A stretch of 64,000 nt of DNA from Denitrificimonas caeni (GTDB lineage Bacteria; Pseudomonadota; Gammaproteobacteria; Pseudomonadales; Pseudomonadaceae), in assembly GCF_905120345.1 (NCBI RefSeq), contig NZ_CAJHOA010000001.1:1-64000 (forward strand), written 5' to 3'. The notes under the pieces are model-generated. The model saw nothing but the letters and a program-made list of their open reading frames with translations, made no database searches and was not told the origin of the DNA. Below, piece after piece: positions 25,762 through 33,936 of this stretch. The position numbers and the translations under genes are program-made. The stretch's first letter is position 1; the number at the start of each line of letters is the position of its first letter.

Positions 25762-27603
25762 ATGCCGGATACGTTCAACGTAGATCAAGTCCCCTTTCGC
25801 TTCTTAACTGAAGATGAAAAGATACTGCTACTTAGTCATGTGCAATATAAAGCATACCAACCTTTGGATATTGTCCTCGCAGCAGGTCAGCCCTCGCAAG
25901 GGGTGTTTGTTATTTATCAAGGACGTATTGCTGAGAGTGAGTGTAGTACGCAGCCCGGCGAGCAGTTAATCCAACAGCAAGCCGCTTTTATGCATTACCA
26001 AGCCGGTGAGTATTTTGGTAGTTGGTCCGTCTTTAATGGCAAAGCAATTCATAACTTTATTGCCGTGGAAGCCACTGTTTGCCATCTGATTCCAACCCAA
26101 ACCTTGCTGGAGTTAATTGATAGCAACTCGTTATTTGCTGACTATTTTCAACAAAGTTTAACCGCTAAACGTGAAATTATTGCTCAGCATGCACCCAATC
26201 AGGATATGGCCGAGTTTATGTTGGCACGTATTGCTGACAGTACGATTCGTGAACCATTAATCGTTGAAGAAGGCACTTCGATTGAGGATGCCACACGTTT
26301 AATGCGTGAGCATAAAGCCGATTGTCTATTGGCTAAAAAAGGTAATCGCTACGGCATGGTGACCGGTACGGATTTGCTGGATGCGGTGATTCTGCAACAT
26401 CGATCCTTGAGCACTGATGTGTCACAAATTGCCAGTTACCGTTTGATCACTATCCACCCTGATGATTATTTGTTTAACGCGCTGATTATTATGACCCAGC
26501 AGCGTATTGAGCGAGTGGTAGTGATGGATGCTAAGCGCACTCTAGTTGGCGTGATTGAACTGACTGATGTACTCAGTCAGTTTTCCAGTCATTCGCATGT
26601 GATTGGTTTGCGTGTGGAGCGAGCGCAAACGGTTGAAGAGTTGCGTGAGGCTTCCTTTGGCTTAACTGATTTGATTAAAGCGTTGATTTCTACTGGAGTA
26701 AAAACACGCTTTGTTATGGAGTTATTAGCTGCGCTCAATAGCCGCATTTTAAGTAAGTTGTTTGATTTGATTGTGCCTCAGGAAATGCATCCACATGTGT
26801 GTCTAATTGTGATGGGCTCGGAAGGTCGTGGTGAGCAAATCATGAAAACCGATCAGGATAATGGTTTGATTTATCGTGACGGTTTAGATTGGCCGCAGAT
26901 GCATAAGGTAATGAATACCTTTAGTGAGACATTGATTTCCTTTGGTTTTCCCCCATGCCCGGGCAATATCATGGTGTCTAATCCAGAGTGGGTGAACTCG
27001 ACTAAGCAGTGGGCCGAGAAGTTGACACGCTGGAGTCAAAGCTTCGAAGGTGAGGCAACCATGAACTTGGCGATTGCCAGCGACAGTAAGCCTGTAGCCG
27101 GCAATACGGCGTTGTTTAAAGTCGCGCGTAATACCTTCTTTCGACGTATTCAAGATAATGAAATCTTCTTTGCCCATTTTGCTAAAGCAGCGTTGCGCTT
27201 TGATACGCCCTTGACTTTTTTTGGTCGCCTGAAAGACAGTGCCGGCTTGGATATCAAAAAAGCCGGGGTGTTTCCCATCGTGCATGGTGTACGCAGTATT
27301 GCTTTGGAAAGTAAAGTTGCGGAAACCAATACTTTTAAACGTCTTGAGCAGTTAGTCGAAACCGGTGTGTTACAAAAAGAGCTGGCGGATAACTTATCTG
27401 AGGCGCTGAGCTACTTTGTGCAAGTGCGCTTGCAGCAGCAGATTGAGCGTTATAGTGGTGATCCAACCGAGCTAGATGAGACCCCCAATGAGGTGAATAT
27501 TAAGCTGTTAACTGCGCTTGAACGTCAATTGTTACGCGATGCATTGTCGGTGGTGAAGGACTTTAAAAAGTATCTTGTTCAGCGTTACCACTTGACTTTT
27601 TAA
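25762..27603 (+). CDS. cNMP-binding / CBS / DUF294 nucleotidyltransferase signalling protein
   Basis: A cytoplasmic multi-domain regulator of 613 residues. Order: cyclic-nucleotide-binding-like beta-barrel (about 20-135), two CBS domains (about 165-275, ligand-binding adenosyl sensors), then the DUF294 putative nucleotidyltransferase (about 300-440) with the motif GSEGRGEQIMKTDQDNGLIY, and a DUF294 C-terminal helical domain. The GS and DxD-like residues of a nucleotidyltransferase are kept, so it may modify a protein, as GlnD-type enzymes do. It lies downstream of the symporter, as in many gammaproteobacteria where such genes neighbour ActP-like transporters. The DnaQ-like exonuclease gene often found next is missing here. 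AGGAG lies eight bases before the start. Confidence 0.85.
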   Translation: MPDTFNVDQVPFRFLTEDEKILLLSHVQYKAYQPLDIVLAAGQPSQGVFVIYQGRIAESECSTQPGEQLIQQQAAFMHYQAGEYFGSWSVFNGKAIHNFIAVEATVCHLIPTQTLLELIDSNSLFADYFQQSLTAKREIIAQHAPNQDMAEFMLARIADSTIREPLIVEEGTSIEDATRLMREHKADCLLAKKGNRYGMVTGTDLLDAVILQHRSLSTDVSQIASYRLITIHPDDYLFNALIIMTQQRIERVVVMDAKRTLVGVIELTDVLSQFSSHSHVIGLRVERAQTVEELREASFGLTDLIKALISTGVKTRFVMELLAALNSRILSKLFDLIVPQEMHPHVCLIVMGSEGRGEQIMKTDQDNGLIYRDGLDWPQMHKVMNTFSETLISFGFPPCPGNIMVSNPEWVNSTKQWAEKLTRWSQSFEGEATMNLAIASDSKPVAGNTALFKVARNTFFRRIQDNEIFFAHFAKAALRFDTPLTFFGRLKDSAGLDIKKAGVFPIVHGVRSIALESKVAETNTFKRLEQLVETGVLQKELADNLSEALSYFVQVRLQQQIERYSGDPTELDETPNEVNIKLLTALERQLLRDALSVVKDFKKYLVQRYHLTF

Positions 27604-27646
27604 GAGGTGGTTACATGCTGTGCTGAGTGCTCTATATTGCGCGAGG

Positions 27647-28300
27647 TTAGTCGAGGTCTGATGGGCGTAAGCAAGCCATCGCCATGGCGACCAAGCTGTC
27701 GAGTAAGGCAGGGGATTGCAGTTGCTCTGGAATATCGTCTTGTACCGAGCGGATCATGCTGCGTAAGCCTTGCCCGAGTAAATACGCCGCTAGAGCAGGA
27801 TGCTCGGTGGTGACCTCATGTGCGTAGATGTGTAGCAAGGGTAGCCATGTCGCTTCGATAAATTCGCCAGTGCTGCGGTATTCGCCACGCCACATACCGA
27901 GGTGAAGGGCCGAGTGGTAACGCAAATGAAAGGCCTTATTCAATTTAGACAGTCGTGTTTCAACCCGAATAATATTGGCAAAAATATCCCGCAGGGCAGA
28001 CTTCAAGGGTATGCCAACCAGCTTTTTGCGCATCTCTAATACCTCGGCAGACTCCTCATCTAAAATCCGTTCGTACAACAAGGCGATGATCGCATCCTTG
28101 TTGGGGAAGTATTGATAGATTGAGCCGACGGCTACCCCTGATATTTCCGCAATATGGGCAACGGTCAGTGACGCCTCGCCTGACTCATCCAAAATCTTTA
28201 AGCAGGCTTGCTCCACGGCATCCACTAAGGCCCGCGAGCGTGACTGAGTGGGGTGTTTACGTAAGCTGGGTAATTGTTTTTTGGGTGGCTTGGTGCTCAT
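27647..28300 (-). CDS. TetR/AcrR-family transcriptional regulator
   Basis: A 217-residue DNA-binding repressor. The N-terminal helix-turn-helix is clear (SLTVAHIAEISGVAVGSIYQYFPNKDAIIALL, roughly residues 43-75, recognised in pieces such as GVAVGSIYQYFPNKD). The C-terminal helical part would bind an unknown ligand. It is transcribed away from the dioxygenase gene at 28538, with a 237-base intergenic region between them, so it is the natural candidate regulator of the dioxygenase-aldolase-dehydrogenase genes. That region contains a small palindrome AGTATACT (28446-28453), but no convincing long operator was identified. Confidence 0.88.
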   Translation of the reverse strand: MSTKPPKKQLPSLRKHPTQSRSRALVDAVEQACLKILDESGEASLTVAHIAEISGVAVGSIYQYFPNKDAIIALLYERILDEESAEVLEMRKKLVGIPLKSALRDIFANIIRVETRLSKLNKAFHLRYHSALHLGMWRGEYRSTGEFIEATWLPLLHIYAHEVTTEHPALAAYLLGQGLRSMIRSVQDDIPEQLQSPALLDSLVAMAMACLRPSDLD

Positions 28301-28537
28301 GCTTGTGTACCGCTTTTTTATTGATGGAAATACGAGTGTTGTCTTTGTTGGTATGTTTTATATTTGATTTTTATCAATTCTATCAAGTGGTTACGAGTGT
28401 ACCTGAGCGCCATTGGAATGCGAATACCTCAATTTTTGTAACCTGAGTATACTTATTTTCGTTGATCAAACAATGTCTAAGAGCGTAGTGATACGCCCCA
28501 CAAAATCGGATGTTCCGACCCTATCGGGAGATTACCC

Positions 28538-29377
28538 ATGACCTCATCTTTCACCGTTCGACCGCTGGGTCCAAGCATTGGTGCCGAAGTACTTGAATTG
28601 GATTGTGCTTCATTATTACTGCCAGAAACGCTGGCGGCACTTGAGGCGGTACTCACCAAGCATGAGGCCGTTGTACTGCATGTACCAGAGCTCACGCCTG
28701 AGCAACATTTGGCGGTTGCTCTGCATTTTGGTGAGCCGGAAGTTCACACCTTTTATCCCAATCTGGGCGAAGGGTTTGAGCAGATCACTGTGATTGATTC
28801 CAAATTGGGCGATCGAGCTGATATGTGGCACCACGATGAGAGCTTTCTGCCCAGCCCTCCAAGCGTGACCATGACACACGCACAGATTTTACCACCCGCT
28901 GGTGGTGATACGTGCTGGATCAGTATGACCACGGCGTACGATGCGCTGTCTCAGCGGATGAAGGACTATCTGGATGGTCTGTCTGCTTGGCATGATATGA
29001 TTGGACCGATGTCAGCAGCGCTGCGGCAGAATTTTGTCACGCACGAGCGCTATCTTGAAGTGATTAATATGAACCGCCGGCACCTGCATCCGTTAGTGAT
29101 TCAGCACCCTGATTCAGGTCGTAAGGCCTTGTATTTGAGCCCGACCTATACCACGCATATTGACGGACTGCCTTGTGCGGAAAGTTCAGCCATCCTGGCT
29201 TACTTGCATGCACATTGTCAGCAGGTCCACTTTGGTTTTCGCCATCGCTGGAGCGTGGGTGACATGGTGATCTGGGATAACCGCAGTGTTCTGCACAACG
29301 CCATCCTCGATTACAAGCCACACCAGCGACGTATGCAGCGTGCCTCGGTATTTTCTCGCGGGCCTTTTTACCTGTGA
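28538..29377 (+). CDS. TauD/TfdA-family Fe(II)/2-oxoglutarate dioxygenase
   Basis: A non-heme iron oxygenase that couples 2-oxoglutarate decarboxylation to hydroxylation of a substrate, often releasing a leaving group such as sulfite or an ether-linked fragment. The facial triad is visible: His98 and Asp100 in MWHHDESF and a distal His253 in SVLHN, with the 2-oxoglutarate-binding Arg in RRMQRASV. Length 279 is typical. GGGAG lies before the ATG. It is followed by a class II aldolase and a 2-hydroxyacid dehydrogenase on the same strand, suggesting that its product is an aldol or keto-acid further metabolised there. The substrate cannot be told from sequence; taurine is not implied. Confidence 0.88.
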   Translation: MTSSFTVRPLGPSIGAEVLELDCASLLLPETLAALEAVLTKHEAVVLHVPELTPEQHLAVALHFGEPEVHTFYPNLGEGFEQITVIDSKLGDRADMWHHDESFLPSPPSVTMTHAQILPPAGGDTCWISMTTAYDALSQRMKDYLDGLSAWHDMIGPMSAALRQNFVTHERYLEVINMNRRHLHPLVIQHPDSGRKALYLSPTYTTHIDGLPCAESSAILAYLHAHCQQVHFGFRHRWSVGDMVIWDNRSVLHNAILDYKPHQRRMQRASVFSRGPFYL

Positions 29378-29392
29378 TGAATCGACACTTAT

Positions 29393-29400
29393 AACAATAA
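29393..29400 (+). promoter_or_regulatory. Hfq/Crc-like motif before the aldolase ribosome-binding site
   Basis: AACAATAA matches AANAANAA and sits four bases before AAGAGGA, the Shine-Dalgarno of the aldolase gene. In pseudomonads this position is typical of catabolite repression by Hfq and Crc. Motif evidence only. Confidence 0.4.
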
Positions 29401-29416
29401 TTTAAGAGGAATAACT

Positions 29417-30187
29417 ATGTTGAAAGATACGCTGAACCACGAGTTGCTTGCCAGTTATGCGCCCAAACCCGGCCGTCATGCGTTATTGCCTGAGCTGAGC
29501 GCGCGGCAGACTGTGGCGCTCTTGTGCCGAGTGTTGTACCGCGAAGGTTACAACGACCATATTGCCGGTCATATCACCGTGCGCCTGGACGATGGCACCT
29601 ACTTAGCTAACCCGTGGGAACTGACGTGGGGTGAAGTCACCGCCTCAGATATTGTGCGCCTTGATAAAGAAGGCAAGGTGATTGAAGGCGAGTGGAATAT
29701 CACCCCAGCCATCAATCTGCATATGGATATCCATAATGCACGGCATGATGTGGATGTGGTGATTCACAATCACCCCGTCTGGGGATCGGTTTGGTCAGCC
29801 GCTGGACGTATTCCGCCGGTGTACGACCAAACCTCAGCCTTGGTGGATACTGATCCGGTACTCTATGACGAGTATCGCGGTACAGTTGAGGATCTCGAGT
29901 TTGGCCGTGCTGCAGTCGATGCACTGGGTTCAGCAAAATGGGCGCTGCTGGCTAACCATGGTGTGCTCGTGGTCGGTAACGGTATTCGCCAAGCGCACTT
30001 ACGCGCCATCACCTTAGAGTGGCGCAGCCGCCTGGCATGGCGTGTTGAAGCGATTGGCGGTGGCACTCCTTTGCCTGCCGATGTTGTCGTGGCAACTGGC
30101 GAGCGTACCGATGCACATGGTTTCCCCTTCCTTTGGGAAGCCATGGCGCGTGAAGAAATCCGCCGTGATGCAACGGTGCTTGAGTAA
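29417..30187 (+). CDS. Class II aldolase/adducin-family protein
   Basis: A zinc-dependent aldolase or epimerase-fold protein of 256 residues. The metal ligands are visible as His117 and His119 in VIHNHPVWG and His181 in LANHGVLV. Substrate-loop features include GYNDHIAGHITVRL near the N-terminus and HGFPFLWEAMAREEIRRD near the end. The family cleaves or epimerises sugar phosphates or acts on non-sugar hydroxy-keto acids; the sequence type with an extended C-terminus is common in uncharacterised catabolic clusters. It sits 39 bases after the dioxygenase and before the 2-hydroxyacid dehydrogenase, probably in one operon. A paralogous, truncated copy lies at 32272-32607. Confidence 0.87.
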   Translation: MLKDTLNHELLASYAPKPGRHALLPELSARQTVALLCRVLYREGYNDHIAGHITVRLDDGTYLANPWELTWGEVTASDIVRLDKEGKVIEGEWNITPAINLHMDIHNARHDVDVVIHNHPVWGSVWSAAGRIPPVYDQTSALVDTDPVLYDEYRGTVEDLEFGRAAVDALGSAKWALLANHGVLVVGNGIRQAHLRAITLEWRSRLAWRVEAIGGGTPLPADVVVATGERTDAHGFPFLWEAMAREEIRRDATVLE

Positions 30188-30260
30188 GCTTTTTCATATT
30201 TGGAGCAGCATGGCCAACAGCCATGCTGCTGATATTTAATATATTCTGAGAACTGAGAAT

Positions 30261-31196
30261 ATGATGAAGCCGACTTTATTACTCTTATCCTACTTGCCTG
30301 ACAGTTTGATGCAGCGTTTGCATGAGCATTTCGTTTGCCACCTGCATGCCTCACTGGATGCGAATCAGTTTATGCTGCTGGCGCCTACTGTGCGCGCTAT
30401 CGTTGCCACGGCTCAATCCAGTGTGCCTCGCGCATTGATCAAACAATTGCCTGCGCTGGAAATGATTTCGATCATGGGGGTGGGGTACGATGGAATCGAT
30501 CTTGAGGCGGCGCGTGAACACAATATTTGCGTGACCAACACCCCAGGATTATCGACCGAAGATATCGCCGATTTTACCATGGGATTGCTGCTGTGTGCCG
30601 CGCGTCAGATCCATACGGCTGATCAATTTGTCCGTCGCGGTGCATGGGAGACCGGGCGTTACCCGATGACGGCGAGGGTGTTTGGTGGGCGTATGGGTAT
30701 TATTGGTCTAGGCCGTATTGGTCAAGCGGTCGCCTTGCGTGCACAAGCGTTCGGGATGAGCATTGCCTATACTGGGCGTACGCCAAAGACTGATGTGCCT
30801 TACCGCTGGTGTGATGATGCACTCGCACTGGCAGCCAGTGTGGACTATCTGGTGGTCTGTGCAAGTGCAGATGCGCAAACGCATGCCATGATCAATCAGG
30901 CTGTATTGGCCGCACTGGGGTCGCGCGGTGTGTTGATTAACATTGCACGTGGCTCGATCGTCGACCAAGACGCGTTAGTGACGGCCTTACGTGATGGAAC
31001 TATTCTTGCTGCTGGACTGGATGTGTTTTGTGATGAGCCGCATGTTTCGCAAGCGCTAAAAGATTTACCTAATGTGGTTTTGACCCCACATATGGCGAGT
31101 ACGACAGAGGCTAGCGTAGCGGCGATGCTGGATTTGACTTTTACTAATTTAGCGGCTTATTTTGCAGGTCAGCCGGTTTTAACCCCAGTGATTTAA
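30261..31196 (+). CDS. D-isomer-specific 2-hydroxyacid dehydrogenase
   Basis: An NAD(P)-dependent reductase/dehydrogenase of 2-oxo and 2-hydroxy acids, 311 residues. The Rossmann motif is GRMGIIGLGRIGQAVA; the catalytic Arg is in INIARGSIVDQ, the Glu in VFCDEPHV and the His in LTPHMAS, so the active site is complete. The N-terminal domain has the typical IMGVGYDGIDLEAAREHNI. It resembles glyoxylate/hydroxypyruvate reductases. Third gene of the probable dioxygenase-aldolase-dehydrogenase operon, 73 bases after the aldolase. It starts with two consecutive ATG codons and a weak ribosome-binding site. The likely role is reduction of the keto acid made by the aldolase (inference). Confidence 0.88.
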   Translation: MMKPTLLLLSYLPDSLMQRLHEHFVCHLHASLDANQFMLLAPTVRAIVATAQSSVPRALIKQLPALEMISIMGVGYDGIDLEAAREHNICVTNTPGLSTEDIADFTMGLLLCAARQIHTADQFVRRGAWETGRYPMTARVFGGRMGIIGLGRIGQAVALRAQAFGMSIAYTGRTPKTDVPYRWCDDALALAASVDYLVVCASADAQTHAMINQAVLAALGSRGVLINIARGSIVDQDALVTALRDGTILAAGLDVFCDEPHVSQALKDLPNVVLTPHMASTTEASVAAMLDLTFTNLAAYFAGQPVLTPVI

Positions 31197-31221
31197 CTTC
31201 AGCGATCTGGCACCACTGCTA

Positions 31222-31251
31222 CCCCGACAGCACATGTTTGTGTCGTCGGGG
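31222..31251. terminator. Hairpin between convergent dehydrogenase and dioxygenase genes
   Basis: CCCCGAC (31222-31228) pairs with GTCGGGG (31245-31251); a few more pairs continue inside. It lies between two convergent genes and has no T-run, so it may act as a weak bidirectional terminator. Confidence 0.5.
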
Positions 31252-31335
31252 CATGCCTGTTATTGCAGTTCTCAGTCTATTGCGACACTCAGCCTTAATC
31301 GTGCTGGTAGGCTAGCTATGCGATACGTCTCTGGC

Positions 31336-32262
31336 TCACTCATCGAGTAAAATTCTACCCAAGGTGTGCTTGCCCTCAATGGTTGTACGGTTGATACGGC
31401 GACGAACACCGGGTGGCGTTCCTGTGGTGCAATGCATCGCGCGCCAGTTGTCCCACAGCACCATATCGCCAACTTGCCACTGGTGGAAGTAATGGAATTG
31501 AGGGTCACGAGTATGCGCAACTAAGCGTTTGAGTAAATCAATTGATTCATCATTTGACAGTCCGACTTTGTGTGGTGTCACAACGCGATCGAGGAACTGC
31601 TCGACAATGCCGAGCACTTTCATGCCGCTGATTGGGTGTGTCATCACCGCAGGGTAGACGGACTCGGGGAAATTAGGGAAACGCACGTCTGAAGGTTTTT
31701 TGGGGCTGTAAGGACCTGGCTCATAGCCCTCTAGGTCGACGTAGCGCATATTGCGTCGTTGCATGCTGAAAGCGTAGGCAACTTCGATGTTCTCTAGTAG
31801 GGCTTTGGTTTCATCATCCAGCGCCTCGTAGGCTTTAGCCAGATCGCCAAAACCGGTTAAGCCACCTTCACCGGCCACTTCAACCGAGGTGAGTACTGCG
31901 CCGTGGTTGGGTTTACCGGTGTAATGCAGGTCGATGTGCCAGTCGAGACGGCCAACAACAGTTTCGCCTTTATAGAGGGCAGTCATATGCTTATCTTTGT
32001 CGCCACCATTCTCCAGTTCGAATAACTCTGGATATTTATCTGAAGTGGTGGCCTTGAGCGGGTGCAGTTCCAATGGGCCGAAAATTCGACTGAACTCAAT
32101 TTGCCGCTCAGGATTCATATCTTGATTGCGAAAGACTAAAACGCCGTATTCGTACCAAAGTGCGCGCAATTGCTCTTTTACCTCATCGGTAAAGGGCTGG
32201 CTAATATCAAAATCTAAAATCTCAATGCCAATGTTTTTTAGTGGTTTTATATTCAGTGACAT
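31336..32262 (-). CDS. Second TauD/TfdA-family Fe(II)/2-oxoglutarate dioxygenase
   Basis: A 308-residue member of the same superfamily as the gene at 28538 but of a different subgroup. Iron ligands are His109 and Asp111 in RLDWHIDLHY and the distal His in WRAMHCTTG, with the conserved GDMVLWDN before it and an Arg-rich segment GVRRRINRTT for 2-oxoglutarate. It should be active. GAGG lies eight bases before the ATG and overlaps the end of the upstream aldolase remnant, so the two were one operon. The gene runs towards the intact dioxygenase-aldolase-dehydrogenase operon. Substrate unknown. Confidence 0.88.
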   Translation of the reverse strand: MSLNIKPLKNIGIEILDFDISQPFTDEVKEQLRALWYEYGVLVFRNQDMNPERQIEFSRIFGPLELHPLKATTSDKYPELFELENGGDKDKHMTALYKGETVVGRLDWHIDLHYTGKPNHGAVLTSVEVAGEGGLTGFGDLAKAYEALDDETKALLENIEVAYAFSMQRRNMRYVDLEGYEPGPYSPKKPSDVRFPNFPESVYPAVMTHPISGMKVLGIVEQFLDRVVTPHKVGLSNDESIDLLKRLVAHTRDPQFHYFHQWQVGDMVLWDNWRAMHCTTGTPPGVRRRINRTTIEGKHTLGRILLDE

Positions 32263-32271
32263 GTGGTTACC

Positions 32272-32607
32272 TCAAGCGCCAAGGATTGTGGGGTCACGAC
32301 GCAATTCGCGACGTGCCATGGCTTCCCAGAGAAACGGGAAACCGTTTGGATCAGGAAGACTGACTTCTTCGACCAATTCGTTCGGTAGTGGCTCTGCGCG
32401 GCCGGCGAGGCGTGCTTCATAAGCACGTCGGCAACGCCATTCTAAGGTCGCAGCACGCAGGTGGGCTTGGCGAAGGTCACGCCCAACAACTAGAGCACCA
32501 TGTTGAGCAAGCAGCGCCCACTTAGCATCGCCTAAGGCATCGATCAGCGTCGCGCAGGCCTCGTTCTTCGCCAGCATAGCGGCATTGACGTAATCGGTCT
32601 TTAACAC
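32272..32607 (-). pseudogene. C-terminal remnant of a class II aldolase gene
   Basis: The 111-codon frame corresponds only to the C-terminal part of a class II aldolase. It aligns with about residues 165-256 of the intact protein at 29417: GDAKWALLAQHGALVVG against GSAKWALLANHGVLVVG, and NGFPFLWEAMARRELRRD against HGFPFLWEAMAREEIRRD. The metal-binding HNHP half is absent and nothing resembling it lies upstream, where only about 100 non-coding bases separate it from the AraC gene. The only start is a GTG. The two copies are diverged, so this is not a recent duplication but an old paralogue that lost its 5' part. It ends nine bases before the dioxygenase gene. Confidence 0.75.
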
Positions 32608-32715
32608 GGCCTTGATCCTTTTGCTATTATTATGACGACCGATTCTATCGCCGAGGAAAGGCTAGTGGATAGGATAATGCGGCCATAAAACAAGCCTTAA
32701 GGGACAATCTTGCGA

Positions 32716-33707
32716 TTAATCAAACAATTTGCTGCGAAACTCAGAAGGGGTCAGACCGGTCCATTTTCTAAAGGCTCGCAGAAAGCCTGAGTGATCTGCG
32801 TACCCCACCTGCAAGGCGACTTGGGTCACCGATTGCGTCGGATCACTCAGTGCTCGGCGTGCGCGAATCACTCTGACTTGGTCAATCAGTTGCTGGTAGT
32901 GCCACCCTTCTGAGCTTAATTTGCGCCTTAGGGTGCGGGACTGCAATGCAGGATATCGGCAGCATCCGTCATGCTCGGAGGGTTGGCGGGGTCGTGGATG
33001 ATTAACTGACACAGCCGCCAGGCCACATCACCCTGCTGACGGGCAATACTTTTTTCTTCACACAGCGCCGCGTAGAGTCTCGCACTTTGCGGGCTGGCAT
33101 GAGGTAGCGGTTGGTCGAGCACGGTTGCATCAAAGAAGAGTTGAATGACTGGCGCATCAAACTGTACGGGGCAGTTAAAAATGGCCTTGTAGGCGGCGAA
33201 ATGAGGTGGCATAGGGTAATCACAGCGTAGTTTTGTCACGGGCAATGGCCGTCCGAGTACCCAGCGAACAGTGGTCATGATACTGCTCAGCACATCTTCT
33301 ACCGCCAGCAATCTAAACGCGTCTAAGCCTTCTTTGACGCTGACCTGATAGCAGCCTTGGCCATCTATTTCACTGAAGGTGGTAATGATTTCTCTTCCTG
33401 AAAAACGGCCTGGATAATTCTGGTAGCGCAAGCCGTTTTCTGTTGCTTCGCGCAACGTTGAGGAACTCATCAGCAGATAAGCGAGTTGGTCATAGGTCGC
33501 CAGTGATCGATGAAAGCCCAGTTCTAATCCGAGCCCACTGTTACCGGTGATACGTAACGCATCGGATAGCAAGGCCCTATGGGTTGCACGACTAATAGGA
33601 GTGTTGAGTTGTTCCAGATCGGTCAGTCGGTGAGTTTGCGCCAAAGACTGCGTGTCGACCCCTTGTGTAGATAAAAAGTCGAGAAGCCAAGCTACATATC
33701 GAGCATC
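32716..33707 (-). pseudogene. Frameshifted AraC-family regulator
   Basis: Two overlapping frames together make one AraC-type activator with an N-terminal Arabinose_bd-like sensor domain. The N-terminal frame (to about 33707) includes DARYVAWLLDFLSTQGVD and DALRITGNSGLGLELG, and runs to ADILHCSPAP then a stop. The C-terminal frame (32716 onward) holds the two helix-turn-helix motifs (SRTLRRKLSSEGWHYQQL, QVALQVGYADHSGFLRAF). Joining them at about 32940 with one missing base gives HCS-SRTLRRKL, as expected for the family. In addition, the N-terminal frame has no ATG, GTG or well-placed start before an upstream stop; only an internal TTG at 33644 is available. The regulator is therefore probably inactive. 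Which genes it controlled is unknown. Confidence 0.78.
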
Positions 33708-33936
33708 GGTGTTGATCGGGAAGCACTCCTGTCAGAGGGTTAATGAGGTCGTTGAATCTAGCAAAATCGCTAATAATAGTACAGAACGATTCGCTTATGC
33801 TGTAAGAGACTGCGTGGTAACAGATGCTCGTATTGAAGCGCCAAGCACGCTGTGCACTGATGCGCGTGGGCGACGGGTTTTTATCCGCGTTAGGCGAGCG
33901 GTGACAGCACTCATCACCGCCGCAATGGAGCAGACT

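Noticed and set aside
28446-28453. AGTATACT palindrome as the TetR operator
   Set aside because: Eight bases are too short for a TetR site and no longer symmetric extension is visible.
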